From Pedobacter cryoconitis (lineage in GTDB: Bacteria > Bacteroidota > Bacteroidia > Sphingobacteriales > Sphingobacteriaceae), in NCBI RefSeq assembly GCF_014200595.1, contig NZ_JACHCG010000003.1, forward strand, positions 1-64,000: DNA of 64,000 nt. The letters run 5' to 3'. This document shows positions 1 through 9,476 of this stretch, one piece after another. Each line of letters begins with the position of its first letter. Position 1 is the stretch's first letter. The position numbers and the translations under genes are program-made. The notes beneath the pieces were generated by a model. That model saw nothing but the letters and a program-made list of their open reading frames with translations, was not told the origin of the DNA and did no database searches.

Positions 1-95
<95 letters not shown>

Positions 96-121
96 CCAAC
101 TCCCCCAGTTCGGATGTGAAT

Positions 122-201
122 AAAAAAAACCAGGAAGTAAGTTTTCTGACATTGTTCATTCTTCATGAACGTCAGAAGAAAACTACTTCCTGGTTTTTTT
201 T
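122..201. terminator. bidirectional nested-hairpin terminator
   Basis: An A8 run is followed by an arm at 130-150 that pairs with 171-193 with small bulges, then a T8 run. The loop holds a second perfect hairpin, GTTCAT-TCTTC-ATGAAC at 154-170. The A and T runs on either side let it act on both strands. It lies 27 bases beyond the stop of the minus-strand yebC gene. Confidence 0.85.
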
Positions 202-227
202 ATACTCAGAGGATACCCCCCTTCCTC

Positions 228-953
228 TTACTCTGCCATATTGTTATAAACAGCCTGTACATCGTCATCATCTTCCAACTTATCAATAAGTTTGAAAACA
301 TCAAGCGCCTGTTCTTCAGAAATAGGCGTTGTGGACATAGCAATCCTCTCCAATTTCGCGCTTTTCATTTCAAAGCCTAAATCTTCCAGCGCCTTCTGCA
401 TCTTACCAAAATCTTCAAACGCAGTTTGAACAACAGCGATATCATTGCCCTCTTCATCAGACTCCAGATATAGCTCTTCCAAACCAGCATCGATCAACTC
501 GAATTCCAGCTCTTCCAGATCCTTCTCCCCCGGTACAAATCTAAAAATAGACTTACGGTTAAAAATAAAATCCAGAGAACCGGTTTTTCCTAAAGAACCA
601 CCAGTTTTACTAAAGTAACTACGTACGTTAGCTACAGTTCTGTTCGTATTATCAGTAGCAGTTTCGATTAATATAGCTACACCATGAAGTGCATATCCTT
701 CGTAAACATGCTCCTCGTAACCATTCTCATCCTTATTAGAAGCCCTTTTAATTGCAGCATCCACTCTGTCTTTCGGCATATTTACCGCTTTAGAGTTTTG
801 GATTGCTGTACGTAAACGTGAATTCGTATCAGGATTCGGACCACCGTCCTTTACTGCCATTACAATCTCTTTCCCTATACGGGTGAACTGCACGGCCATT
901 TTAGCCCAACGCTTAAATTTTCTTTCTTTTCTAAACTCAAATGCTCTTCCCAT
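228..953 (-). CDS. yebC: YebC/TACO1-family regulator / translation factor
   Basis: The 241-residue protein matches the usual family length and begins MGRAFEFRKERKFKRWAK, with the KDGGPNPDTN-SRLRTAI block around residues 35-50 and the DRVDAAIKRA segment that are hallmarks of YebC/PmpR proteins. The family was first described as transcriptional regulators; more recent work on related proteins links them to translation through difficult motifs. The C-terminus is acidic (EDDDDV). The ATG start at 953 fits the conserved N-terminus. A strong hairpin terminator lies directly downstream. The upstream minus-strand neighbour ends 18 bases away, so the two may be co-transcribed. Confidence 0.95.
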   Translation of the reverse strand: MGRAFEFRKERKFKRWAKMAVQFTRIGKEIVMAVKDGGPNPDTNSRLRTAIQNSKAVNMPKDRVDAAIKRASNKDENGYEEHVYEGYALHGVAILIETATDNTNRTVANVRSYFSKTGGSLGKTGSLDFIFNRKSIFRFVPGEKDLEELEFELIDAGLEELYLESDEEGNDIAVVQTAFEDFGKMQKALEDLGFEMKSAKLERIAMSTTPISEEQALDVFKLIDKLEDDDDVQAVYNNMAE

Positions 954-971
954 GGTATAAATTATATAGGT

Positions 972-1922
972 TTACCCTATCTTTTTTAAATTGTTTAACA
1001 TATCAATCGTCATTTTTGACAGATCAAATTCAGGCTTCCAACCCCAGTCACGTCTTGCAATCTGATCATCCATTGAACGGGGCCAGCTTGAAGCGATCTG
1101 TTGACGGGGATCGTTAGCAGTATAAGTTAATGTAAATTCCGGAATATGTTTCCTTATTTCCGCTGCCAAAGTTTCAGGCGTAAAACTTACACCGGCAAAG
1201 TTGTAGCTCGAACGAATAGAAATACGGTCTGCCGGAGCATCCATCAATTCTATTGTTCCACGGATCGCATCATCCATATACATCATTGGTAATTCCGTTT
1301 CAGCAGAAAGGAAAGAAGCATAACTCGCTTTCTTTAATGCATCATGAAAAATATGTATTGCATAATCCGTTGTACCACCACCCGGAGCAGCTTTCCAGCT
1401 AATTAAACCTGGGTAACGGATACTGCGTACATCAAGACCAAATTTCTGATGGTAATACTCACACCATCTTTCACCTGCTAATTTACTGATTCCATAAACA
1501 GTATTTGGATCCATCACACAGTATTGTTCAGTTTGATCCTTCGGAGAGTTAGGCCCGAATACCGCAATCGAGCTTGGCCAGTAAACTTTAGCAGTTTTAT
1601 ACACTATCGCCAGGTCAAGAATATTCAGCAGACCATTCATGTTCAGGTCCCAGGCAAGTTTTGGATTCTGCTCACCGGTAGCCGATAGTAAGGCAGCCAG
1701 CAAATAAACCTGACTAGGTTTATATTTATTAAAAATGGTATTTAAAGTATCCTTCTCTAAAACATTAACGAACTCAAAAGGTCCTGAATTCTTAATGTCA
1801 TAATCAGGACGTCGGATATCACAGGCCACTACATTGTCTTCACCATAAGTTTTGCGCAGTGCAGTCACCAGTTCAGTTCCTATCTGCCCATTAGAGCCTA
1901 ATACTAGTATTTTTTCGGTCAT
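972..1922 (-). CDS. SDR-type NAD-dependent epimerase, likely L-threonine 3-dehydrogenase
   Basis: This is a 316-residue short-chain dehydrogenase/epimerase with the Rossmann signature GSNGQIG at residues 9-15, an acidic residue after the second strand (ACDIRRPD) that selects NAD over NADP, and the catalytic Y-G-I-S-K (YxxxK). In Bacteroidota, proteins of this length and N-terminal pattern are SDR-type L-threonine 3-dehydrogenases, which oxidise threonine to 2-amino-3-oxobutyrate. The partner ligase is not in the window, so the substrate is an inference. I take the ATG at 1922 (MTEKILVLG) rather than the longer frame to 1958, because the promoter -7 box at 1940-1947 lies inside that extension. 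Confidence 0.82.
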   Translation of the reverse strand: MTEKILVLGSNGQIGTELVTALRKTYGEDNVVACDIRRPDYDIKNSGPFEFVNVLEKDTLNTIFNKYKPSQVYLLAALLSATGEQNPKLAWDLNMNGLLNILDLAIVYKTAKVYWPSSIAVFGPNSPKDQTEQYCVMDPNTVYGISKLAGERWCEYYHQKFGLDVRSIRYPGLISWKAAPGGGTTDYAIHIFHDALKKASYASFLSAETELPMMYMDDAIRGTIELMDAPADRISIRSSYNFAGVSFTPETLAAEIRKHIPEFTLTYTANDPRQQIASSWPRSMDDQIARRDWGWKPEFDLSKMTIDMLNNLKKIG

Positions 1923-1939
1923 TGGTCTTTTGATTTTGG

Positions 1940-1947
1940 CAAAGGTA
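1940..1947 (-). promoter_or_regulatory. Bacteroidota -7 box of the SDR dehydrogenase gene
   Basis: On the minus strand the sequence reads TACCTTTG, an exact TAnnTTTG match, ending 17 bases before the ATG at 1922. I could not find a convincing -33 TTTG at the expected spacing. Confidence 0.5.
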
Positions 1948-2121
1948 AAAAATTGCACGAAACCTGTTGAAAAATGTTTTTACACAGGGATTGTTTATAT
2001 TTAATAAGCGGTGTGAAAACAGCCCTTAAAACGGTGTTTGGACACCCTTTTGCTAAATCCTTATTTAGAATGAATATAGGGTGTAACAAAAGCAAGAATA
2101 TTGAGAATTAAATACCAATAT

Positions 2122-2156
2122 TTTGTTCGTTACGTCTATTTTTTTTCTATTTTTAG
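2122..2156 (+). promoter_or_regulatory. possible promoter of the sugar-oxidation locus
   Basis: TTTG at 2122-2125 is followed after 22 bases by TATTTTTAG at 2148-2156, which is close to but not an exact TAnnTTTG. It lies about 50 bases before the first gene of the locus in an AT-rich 281-base gap that otherwise shows nothing recognisable. Confidence 0.3.
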
Positions 2157-2203
2157 TAGTTGATAGTGTATAAACAACACCTTAAATAACCAAATATCAA
2201 AGT

Positions 2204-2857
2204 ATGGAAAGAAGAGACGCAGTCAGAAACATTGCCTTTTTAATGGGAGGCGCATTATCTGCTACTACAATCGGAGTATTTCTTGACAGCTGTAACACCC
2301 CTTCTACTAAAAAAGGATCGGGACTATTTTCAGCAGATCAGGACCAGTTGATCACTGAAGTAGCAGACATTATTATCCCATCTACAAAAACACCAGGTGC
2401 AAAAGCAGCAGGCGTTGGACCATGGATTTCAATGATGGTTAGGGATTGTTATCCTAAAGAGGCACAGGACGTTTTTGTCAAAGGCCTTGAAGATCTGGAA
2501 GCCCGTTCTAAAAAACAATACAATAATTCGTTCCTTAAAATTTCGGTAAAAGAACGCGGAGAGTTACTTGGAAAAGTAAGAGATGAGACGGTTGCTGCTC
2601 AGAAAGCTGATGGCGAAAAAGCCGCAGCCGCAGAAAAAGCGAAAGGAACTGGAAAAGCATTAACAAATACTGTTAAAGCTGCTAAATATGGACCACAAGG
2701 CCCATCTTACTTTTTTGCCATCGCGAGAGATTTAACCCTGCTAGGTTATTTCACCTCAGAAATCGGCGCTACACAGGCGTTAGAATACATTGACGTTCCC
2801 GGCCGTTACAATGGCTGCGTCGATTTAAAACCTGGACAAAAAGTTTATTCTTCTTAA
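2204..2857 (+). CDS. gluconate 2-dehydrogenase subunit 3-like small subunit
   Basis: The 217-residue protein starts MERRDAVRN followed by a hydrophobic stretch, a twin-arginine-like signal of the kind found on gamma subunits of membrane sugar dehydrogenases, and then C30, which could be a lipidation site (FLDSC, an unusual lipobox). The body matches the gluconate 2-dehydrogenase subunit 3 family. In known FAD sugar dehydrogenases this subunit carries the Tat signal and takes the catalytic subunit out of the cell with it. The next gene, 16 bases on, is the signal-less GMC catalytic subunit, which fits. An Ala/Lys-rich insert near residues 125-150 looks low-complexity. Confidence 0.85.
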   Translation: MERRDAVRNIAFLMGGALSATTIGVFLDSCNTPSTKKGSGLFSADQDQLITEVADIIIPSTKTPGAKAAGVGPWISMMVRDCYPKEAQDVFVKGLEDLEARSKKQYNNSFLKISVKERGELLGKVRDETVAAQKADGEKAAAAEKAKGTGKALTNTVKAAKYGPQGPSYFFAIARDLTLLGYFTSEIGATQALEYIDVPGRYNGCVDLKPGQKVYSS

Positions 2858-2873
2858 TCTATTTACAAAACAC

Positions 2874-4574
2874 ATGAATTTAAACACAAAAGCAACCGCA
2901 CAAAATACATACGATGCTATCGTAGTCGGATCAGGAATAAGTGGAGGATGGGCAGCAAAAGAACTTACTGAAAAAGGACTTAAAGTTCTGTTACTTGAAC
3001 GCGGCAGAAACATTGAACATATAAAAGACTATACTACAGCAATGAAAAAACCATGGGAGTTTGAACACCGTGGTAAATTAACTGAAGCACAAAAAGACGC
3101 ACACCCAGTACAAAAGCGTGATTATCCTTACCAGGAATTCAATGAGAGCTTCTGGGTAAATGACCACGAATGTCCGTATACAGAGGTAAAACGTTTTGAC
3201 TGGTACCGCGGATTTCACGTAGGTGGAAAATCATTGATGTGGGGCCGTCAAAGTTACCGCTTCAGTGATCTGAACTTTGAAGACAATAAAAAGGATGGTC
3301 ATGGTAATGATTGGCCAATCAGATATAAAGACTTAAGTCCGTGGTATGACCATGTAGAAAAGTTTGCAGGAATTAGTGGTCAGGTAGAAAACTGGCCGGC
3401 TTTACCTGATGGACACTTTCTGCCACCAATGGAAATGAATTGCGTGGAAAAAGATGTGAAGAAACGTATAGAAGATAAGTGGAAGAAATCACGTATCATG
3501 ACTATTGGCCGTACAGCCAATCTGACTGTTCCCCATGGAGGAAGAGGAAGTTGTCAATACCGTGACAGATGTAGCAGAGGGTGTCCTTTTGGCGCTTATT
3601 TCAGTACACAGTCTTCTACCCTTCCAGCTGCTGTAGCTACTGGAAACCTTACTTTACGCCCTTTCTCTTTAGTTGATCATATTGTTTATGATAAAGAAAC
3701 ACAGAAGGCAACAGGTGTAGTCATCATCGATTCAGAAACTAAAGAAAATATAGAATATTTTGCAAAGATTGTCTTTGTAAATGGCTCTACTTTAGGTAGT
3801 ACCTTCTTATTGTTAAATTCCACTTCTGCTGAACATCCTAATGGTTTAGGTAATGGTAGTGGTGAGCTTGGACACAATTTAATGGATCACCATTTCCGTT
3901 GCGGTGCTTCGGGAGATGCGGAGGGTTTTGACGACAAATATACTTACGGCCGCAGGGCGAACGGTATATATGTACCAAGATACCAGAATATGGGTAGCGA
4001 TAAACGTGATTATTTACGTGGATTCGGTTATCAGGGTGGTGCAAGCCGTACAGGATGGCATAAAGATGTTGCTGAACTTGCTTTTGGCGGCGACTTTAAA
4101 GATCTGATGACGCAGCCAGGTGCCTGGAAAATGGGATTAGGCGGTTTCGGTGAATCTCTTCCTTACCATGAAAACAGAGTTTATATCGATAAAACCAAAA
4201 AAGATAAATGGGGAATGCCGGTATTGGCTATTGACTGTGAGTTTAAAGGTAACGAAGAAAAAATGCGTATTGATATGATGAATGATGCAGCAGAAATGCT
4301 TGAAGCAGCAGGGATCAAAAATGTACAAACTTATGACGCGGGATCAACTCCGGGTATGGCTATCCATGAGCAAGGAACAGCCCGTATGGGAAATGACCCT
4401 AAAACTTCAGTATTAAATAAATGGAACCAAATGCATGAAGTGAAAAATGTATTTGTAACAGATGGATCTTGTATGCCATCGATTGCTTGTCAAAATCCTT
4501 CGCTGACTTTTATGGCCTTAACAGCCAGAGCAGCAGATTTTGCAGTAAGTGAACTAAAAAAAGGTAATCTTTAA
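2874..4574 (+). CDS. GMC-family FAD sugar dehydrogenase, catalytic subunit
   Basis: The 566-residue flavoprotein has the FAD dinucleotide-binding motif GSGISGGWAAKEL near residues 19-31. At the C-terminus it has the GMC active-site pair: H498 in HEQGTARMG and N541 in NPSLTF. Three cysteines, C227, C233 and C237 (CQYRDRCSRGC), sit where related bacterial FAD glucose dehydrogenases carry an iron-sulfur-type Cys cluster. The likely reaction is oxidation of a sugar ring hydroxyl (C3 in glucose 3-dehydrogenases), with electrons passed to the cytochrome c encoded at 6818. It has no signal peptide and probably leaves the cytoplasm with the Tat-tagged small subunit upstream. The stop overlaps the next start (TAATG). 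Confidence 0.88.
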   Translation: MNLNTKATAQNTYDAIVVGSGISGGWAAKELTEKGLKVLLLERGRNIEHIKDYTTAMKKPWEFEHRGKLTEAQKDAHPVQKRDYPYQEFNESFWVNDHECPYTEVKRFDWYRGFHVGGKSLMWGRQSYRFSDLNFEDNKKDGHGNDWPIRYKDLSPWYDHVEKFAGISGQVENWPALPDGHFLPPMEMNCVEKDVKKRIEDKWKKSRIMTIGRTANLTVPHGGRGSCQYRDRCSRGCPFGAYFSTQSSTLPAAVATGNLTLRPFSLVDHIVYDKETQKATGVVIIDSETKENIEYFAKIVFVNGSTLGSTFLLLNSTSAEHPNGLGNGSGELGHNLMDHHFRCGASGDAEGFDDKYTYGRRANGIYVPRYQNMGSDKRDYLRGFGYQGGASRTGWHKDVAELAFGGDFKDLMTQPGAWKMGLGGFGESLPYHENRVYIDKTKKDKWGMPVLAIDCEFKGNEEKMRIDMMNDAAEMLEAAGIKNVQTYDAGSTPGMAIHEQGTARMGNDPKTSVLNKWNQMHEVKNVFVTDGSCMPSIACQNPSLTFMALTARAADFAVSELKKGNL

Positions 4575-5731
4575 TGAACGGTAAAATAAGAATGGGGATG
4601 ATCGGTGGCGGTAAAAATGCTTTTATAGGCGCCGTCCACCGTATTGCAGCCAATATAGATGGTCAGATAGAACTGGTTTGCGGAGCTTTAAGTTCCAATC
4701 CTGAAACCGCTAAGGAATCAGGTGAATTATTGTTCCTGGCAGCAGATAGAAATTACGGGACTTACCAGGAGATGATCGAAAAAGAGAGTCTCCTGCCTGC
4801 AACTACACGAATGCATTTTGTAACCATTGTTACGCCAAATTTTGCACATTTCGCACCTGCAATGATGGCATTGGAACATGGTTTCCACGTGGTTATTGAC
4901 AAGCCGATCAGTTTAACACTGGCAGAGGCTAAACTACTCAGGGCTAAAGTATTGGAAACAGGTTTGACTTTAGCGCTGACCTATACCTATTCTGGTTATC
5001 CGATGGTTAAACAGGCGCGCCAGATGGTAAAGGATAATGCTTTCGGGAAAATCAGAAAAATCCTGGTAGAGTATCCTCAGGGCTGGTTAAGTTTACCTTC
5101 TGAACGCGATGGCAATAAACAGTCTGCGTGGAGAACCGATCCTTCGAAAAGCGGGATCAGTGGCTGTATGGGTGACATCGGAACACATGCTGCACAGCTT
5201 GCCGAATATATTTCAGGTCTGGAGATTACAAAAATCTGTGCAGATCTGAATATTATGGTAGATGGCCGCGCGCTTGATGATGATGGAAACGTATTGCTGA
5301 AGTTCGACAATGGTGCGAATGGAGTTTTAGTGGCTTCACAGATTGCTGCGGGAGAGGAAAATGCATTAAAGATTAAAGTTTACGGGGAAAAAGGGAGCCT
5401 GGAATGGCACCAGGAAGAACCGAATACGCTGAAAGTAAAATGGCTGGATGCACCTGCTCAACTCTATCGTTCGGGACAAGGTTATTTAACCCCGGCGGCA
5501 CAATTTAATGCAAGAACACCAGCCGGGCACCCTGAAGGTTATCTGGAAGCTTTTGCGAACATTTACCGAAATTTCGCGTTAACTTTAAAAGCAAAGCTGC
5601 AAGGTGAAACCCCTACTCCGGAGATGTTAGATTTCCCTGGTGTAGAGGATGGTGTACGTGGAATGGCATTTATAGAAAATGTAGTAGCCTCAGGGCTGTC
5701 AGATCAGAAATGGTTTGATTTTAAAATATAA
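4574..5731 (+). CDS. Gfo/Idh/MocA-family oxidoreductase (cytoplasmic)
   Basis: This 385-residue protein has an N-terminal Rossmann domain (MGMIGGGKNAFIGAVHR) and the family's lysine motif in the form DKPIS near residue 114, followed by the C-terminal alpha/beta dehydrogenase domain. The family uses NAD(P) to oxidise or reduce sugars and inositols, often 3-keto sugars. There is no signal peptide, unlike the second family member at 7265, so this copy probably works in the cytoplasm. Its start codon overlaps the stop of the GMC subunit, which implies translational coupling. The substrate is not known. Confidence 0.88.
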   Translation: MNGKIRMGMIGGGKNAFIGAVHRIAANIDGQIELVCGALSSNPETAKESGELLFLAADRNYGTYQEMIEKESLLPATTRMHFVTIVTPNFAHFAPAMMALEHGFHVVIDKPISLTLAEAKLLRAKVLETGLTLALTYTYSGYPMVKQARQMVKDNAFGKIRKILVEYPQGWLSLPSERDGNKQSAWRTDPSKSGISGCMGDIGTHAAQLAEYISGLEITKICADLNIMVDGRALDDDGNVLLKFDNGANGVLVASQIAAGEENALKIKVYGEKGSLEWHQEEPNTLKVKWLDAPAQLYRSGQGYLTPAAQFNARTPAGHPEGYLEAFANIYRNFALTLKAKLQGETPTPEMLDFPGVEDGVRGMAFIENVVASGLSDQKWFDFKI

Positions 5732-5737
5732 ATAACG

Positions 5738-6793
5738 ATGACAACAATCAAAGGACCAGCAGTTTTTTTAGCCCAGTTTATTGGAGACCAGGCCCCGTTC
5801 AATTCCCTTGACGGGATTTGTCAATGGGCAGCAGATTTAGGGTTTAAAGGTATACAAATGCCTACCCTGGACAACAGATTTATTGATTTGCAGCAAGCAG
5901 CAGAAAGTAAAACCTATGCGGACGAACTGAAAGGAAAAATCAATTCATACGGTCTGGAAATCACAGAACTTTCTACACATATTCAAGGTCAGTTAGTCGC
6001 AGTTAATCCTGCTTATGATAAGGTATTTGATGGTTTTGCACCAGCTGCTTACCAGAATAACCCTGTGGCCAGAACAGAGTGGGCAGTACAGCAGCTGAAA
6101 TATGCAGCCAAAGCTTCCCAGAATCTTGGTTTGAATGCACATGCTACTTTTAGTGGTTCACTTTTATGGCATATGTTTCATCCATGGCCGCAAAGACCAG
6201 AAGGATTAGTCGAGGAAGGTTTTAAGGAACTTGCCCGCCGCTGGTTACCGATACTAAATGAATTTGATACTTGTGGTGTAGATGTTTGTTATGAGATCCA
6301 CCCTGGTGAAGATTTATTTGACGGGATAACGTATGAGATGTTTTTAGAGCAGGTAAATTTCCATCCGAGAGCATGTTTATTATATGATCCGTCACACTTT
6401 GTATTACAACAACTGGATTACATCCAATATATTGATCTTTATCATGAAAGAATTAAAGCTTTCCATGTAAAGGATGCAGAATTTAACGCGACTGGCAGAC
6501 AAGGTACTTTTGGCGGTTACCAAAGCTGGGCAAACCGCGCAGGCCGTTACCGTTCTCCGGGAGATGGACAGGTAGATTTCAAAACTATCTTCAGTAAGCT
6601 GGCACAGTATGATTTTAAAGGCTGGGCAGTAATGGAATGGGAATGCTGTATTAAAGATTCTGAGACTGGCGCAAGAGAAGGTGTTGAGTTTATTAAAAAC
6701 CACATCATTCCGGTCACAACCAGAGCATTTGATGATTTCGCTGCGACAGGTGCAGATTCAGAATTCAACAAACAAATATTAGGTATAAAATAA
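5738..6793 (+). CDS. sugar phosphate isomerase/epimerase (AP-endonuclease-2-like TIM barrel)
   Basis: A 351-residue TIM-barrel protein of the xylose isomerase/AP endonuclease 2 family. Metal-ligand-like acidic and histidine residues appear in the usual places: CYEIHPGED, LLYDPSH, FHVKDAEF and the closing VMEWEC. It has no signal peptide. It follows the Gfo/Idh/MocA gene by six bases and is surely in the same operon. In comparable Bacteroidota loci these proteins isomerise or epimerise keto-sugar intermediates; the substrate here is inferred only from context. Confidence 0.85.
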   Translation: MTTIKGPAVFLAQFIGDQAPFNSLDGICQWAADLGFKGIQMPTLDNRFIDLQQAAESKTYADELKGKINSYGLEITELSTHIQGQLVAVNPAYDKVFDGFAPAAYQNNPVARTEWAVQQLKYAAKASQNLGLNAHATFSGSLLWHMFHPWPQRPEGLVEEGFKELARRWLPILNEFDTCGVDVCYEIHPGEDLFDGITYEMFLEQVNFHPRACLLYDPSHFVLQQLDYIQYIDLYHERIKAFHVKDAEFNATGRQGTFGGYQSWANRAGRYRSPGDGQVDFKTIFSKLAQYDFKGWAVMEWECCIKDSETGAREGVEFIKNHIIPVTTRAFDDFAATGADSEFNKQILGIK

Positions 6794-6817
6794 ATAGTAA
6801 ACACAAAAACACACACA

Positions 6818-7216
6818 ATGAAAAAGACACTGTTAATTTTGGGATGTATTAGTTTAGCAATAGCATCTTGCGGAAATCCGGGATCTACTACTGAAGGATC
6901 AACTACAGCAGCTTCAACAGATACTGAAACTACGGTAAAAGCACAAACTCCATCAGAAATGTTGCCTGGTGAAAAACTAATAGCTACAGCAGATTGTATC
7001 GGCTGCCATAACAAAACTCAAAAGGTAATCGGGCCTGCCTATGTAGATATCGCAGCAAAATATCCTTCAAGCGAAGAAAACATCAATAAATTAGCTGATG
7101 TAGTGATTGCAGGAAGTAAAGGAACATGGGGTGATCTGCCAATGACTCCTCACCCTAACTTAAGCAAAGAGGACGCTAAACAAATGGTGACCTGGATCTT
7201 GTCACTGAAAAAATAA
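6818..7216 (+). CDS. lipoprotein c-type cytochrome
   Basis: The 132-residue protein has a signal peptide ending in a lipobox at C18 (LAIASC), a Thr/Ser-rich linker to about residue 45, and one haem c site CIGCH (C60, C63, H64). M109 in LPMTPH is the probable distal ligand, so this is a class I monohaem cytochrome anchored by lipid and facing the periplasm. Its position inside the sugar-oxidation operon suggests it accepts electrons from the GMC dehydrogenase. Confidence 0.93.
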   Translation: MKKTLLILGCISLAIASCGNPGSTTEGSTTAASTDTETTVKAQTPSEMLPGEKLIATADCIGCHNKTQKVIGPAYVDIAAKYPSSEENINKLADVVIAGSKGTWGDLPMTPHPNLSKEDAKQMVTWILSLKK

Positions 7217-7264
7217 GTTCTCCGGAACACCAACATACCCCTATCTAACCAAATAGTATTAAGC

Positions 7265-8722
7265 ATGGAAAAAACCAACAAAGAGATAGACGCGTCTAAC
7301 AGGCGTTCATTTCTTAAGACAACAGCAATAGCCGCAGCTTCATTTATGATTGTGCCCCGTCATGTACTGGGCGGCAATGGATTTATAGCACCGAGTGACA
7401 GATTAATAGTAGCAGGAGTTGGTGCAGGTGGGAAAGGTGGTTCGGATATTGCAAATTTTGCCAAAAGCGGAAAAGCAGATATCGGATTCTTATGTGATGT
7501 AGATACAAACAGAGCTGCGGGATCAGTGAAAAGCTTCCCTAAAGCTAAGTTTTATAAAGACTGGCGCGAGTTACTGGATAAAGAACATAAAAACTTTGAT
7601 GCGGTTAGTGTTTCTACACCAGACCATAGTCATGCTATGATTGCCCTTGCAGCAATGCAGCTGGGTAAACATGTTTATGTTCAAAAACCACTGACTCATG
7701 ATATTTATGAAGCCAGAAAGTTAACTGAAGCAGCCAAAAAATATAAAGTGGTTACACAAATGGGTAACCAGGGCGCATCAAATGATGGCCCCCGTCAAAT
7801 GAAGGAATGGTATGATGCAGGCCTGATTGGGGATGTACATACTGTTTATGCGTGGACAGACCGTCCGGTATGGCCGCAAGGTATTCCATGGTCTGCAAAT
7901 AAAGCGGACATTCCTAAAAACCTGGATTGGGATTTATGGCTGAACAGTGCTCCTTACAAGGATTACGTAGAAAAGCTTGTTCCTTTTAACTGGAGAGGCT
8001 GGTGGGATTATGGAACTGGTGCATTAGGAGATATGGGTTGCCATTTGCTGGAAGCTCCTTTTAGTGTGCTTGGTTTAAAATATGCTGCTGAGGTTGAAGC
8101 CAGTGTGGGTTCTGTTTATGTGGATGAATTTAAACGTGGTTATTTCCCGGATAGTTGCCCGCCTTCAAGTCATGTGACGTTAAAATTCCCTAAAACCGCT
8201 AAGACTCAGGGTGATGTTACTGTACATTGGATGGATGGTGGTATTCAGCCAACGCGTCCGGAAGAACTGGAAGCGAATGAAGTATTTGGTGACGGTGGTA
8301 ACGGAACGTTATTTATCGGAACAAAAGGAAAAATGATGAGTGAAACTTATAGTGCAAATCCTCGTCTTTTACCATTGAGCCGCAATAAAGACATTAAAGT
8401 TCCTGAGAAATTTGCCCGTGTACCGAATGGTGCAGAAGGTCATTATGCGCAATGGGTTGAGGCTTGTATCGCTGGTCATGGCAAAAAAGAGCTGAGTTCT
8501 CCGTTCGAAATTGCAGGCCCGCTTACTGAAGCTTTATTAATGGCTAATCTTGCCATCAGGGCAAATGATGTACAACGCAAAGATGCGAATGGAAAAATCA
8601 GTTATCCTGGCAGAAATATCAAACTGTTATGGGATAATGACAATATGAAAGTTACCAATTTTGATGCTGTAAACCAGTACGTCAAACGCGAATATCGCAA
8701 AGGATGGACACTGGGAGCTTAA
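7265..8722 (+). CDS. Tat-exported Gfo/Idh/MocA-family oxidoreductase
   Basis: A 485-residue protein with a clear twin-arginine signal, NRRSFLKTTAIAAASF at residues 12-27, then a Rossmann domain (GVGAGGKGGSD) and the lysine motif as QKPLT. The long C-terminal domain (WWDYGTGALGDMGCH) is typical of secreted Bacteroidota members. Because it is exported folded, the nicotinamide cofactor is probably tightly bound, as in glucose-fructose-oxidoreductase-type enzymes. It is likely to interconvert hydroxyl and keto groups of sugars in the periplasm together with the DUF1080 protein encoded next. Confidence 0.9.
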   Translation: MEKTNKEIDASNRRSFLKTTAIAAASFMIVPRHVLGGNGFIAPSDRLIVAGVGAGGKGGSDIANFAKSGKADIGFLCDVDTNRAAGSVKSFPKAKFYKDWRELLDKEHKNFDAVSVSTPDHSHAMIALAAMQLGKHVYVQKPLTHDIYEARKLTEAAKKYKVVTQMGNQGASNDGPRQMKEWYDAGLIGDVHTVYAWTDRPVWPQGIPWSANKADIPKNLDWDLWLNSAPYKDYVEKLVPFNWRGWWDYGTGALGDMGCHLLEAPFSVLGLKYAAEVEASVGSVYVDEFKRGYFPDSCPPSSHVTLKFPKTAKTQGDVTVHWMDGGIQPTRPEELEANEVFGDGGNGTLFIGTKGKMMSETYSANPRLLPLSRNKDIKVPEKFARVPNGAEGHYAQWVEACIAGHGKKELSSPFEIAGPLTEALLMANLAIRANDVQRKDANGKISYPGRNIKLLWDNDNMKVTNFDAVNQYVKREYRKGWTLGA

Positions 8723-8742
8723 TTTTATCTAAAACAACTTAT

Positions 8743-9435
8743 ATGAAGACTTACGCGATTTCTGCGATACTGGTATTTACAATGATTGGCTTTAATGCAC
8801 AAGCTCAAAGTTCAAAAAAAGGGTTTACTTCTTTGTTTGATGGAAAAACAACTAAGGGATGGCATAGCTATGGCAAAACTTCTGTCGGAAAAGGATGGAA
8901 AGTTGAAAATGGTGCGATACATCTTGATCCTAAGTCTAAACAAAAAGATGATGGTGATTTAGTAACGGATAAAGAATATGCAAACTTCCATTTGAAAATT
9001 GACTGGAAAGTGGCTCCTAAATCTAATAGTGGTATTTTATTCCATATCAACGAAAATCCGGAGAAATACAATCAAACTTACAGTACTGGTCCTGAAATGC
9101 AGGTAATTGATAATGATGGTCACCCTGATGGAAAGATTATCAAACACCGTGCAGGTGATTTGTACGACCTGGTAAAAAGCAGTTCAGAACCTGTTAAACC
9201 AGTGGGGCAATGGAATACTGCCGAAATTATTAGCAATAAAGGCAAATTAGAGTTTATATTGAATGGCGTAAAAACAGTTTCAACTACACAGTTCGATGAG
9301 AACTGGAAAGCACTGATCGCAGGAAGCAAGTTTGCTAAATGGGATGGTTTTGGAACCTTTACAAAAGGAAAAATTGCATTACAAGATCATGGGGACGAAG
9401 TTTGGTTCCGTAATATTATGATCAAAGAATTGTAA
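8743..9435 (+). CDS. secreted DUF1080 protein, 3-keto-disaccharide hydrolase-type
   Basis: I take the ATG at 8743, which begins a good signal peptide (MKTYAISAILVFTMIGFNAQA). The longer frame from 8704 adds 13 residues and overlaps the upstream gene. The mature part starts GFTSLFDGKTTKGWHSYG, the characteristic opening of DUF1080 jelly-roll proteins, and has the family's LKIDWKVAPKSNSGILFHI strand. Pfam names the domain 3-keto-disaccharide hydrolase; related proteins cleave glycosidic bonds of 3-keto sugars. It would act directly on the product of the GMC dehydrogenase. Confidence 0.88.
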   Translation: MKTYAISAILVFTMIGFNAQAQSSKKGFTSLFDGKTTKGWHSYGKTSVGKGWKVENGAIHLDPKSKQKDDGDLVTDKEYANFHLKIDWKVAPKSNSGILFHINENPEKYNQTYSTGPEMQVIDNDGHPDGKIIKHRAGDLYDLVKSSSEPVKPVGQWNTAEIISNKGKLEFILNGVKTVSTTQFDENWKALIAGSKFAKWDGFGTFTKGKIALQDHGDEVWFRNIMIKEL

Positions 9436-9476
9436 GTATATTAAATTCTGATACACCTTAAAAACATTTAAACTAT

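Noticed and set aside
122..201. Nested hairpin considered as a structured non-coding RNA
   Set aside because: The A and T runs on both sides and its location just after yebC explain it as a terminator.
2825..3013. Minus-strand frame opposite the start of the GMC gene
   Set aside because: It is antisense to a well-supported gene and has no recognisable protein features.
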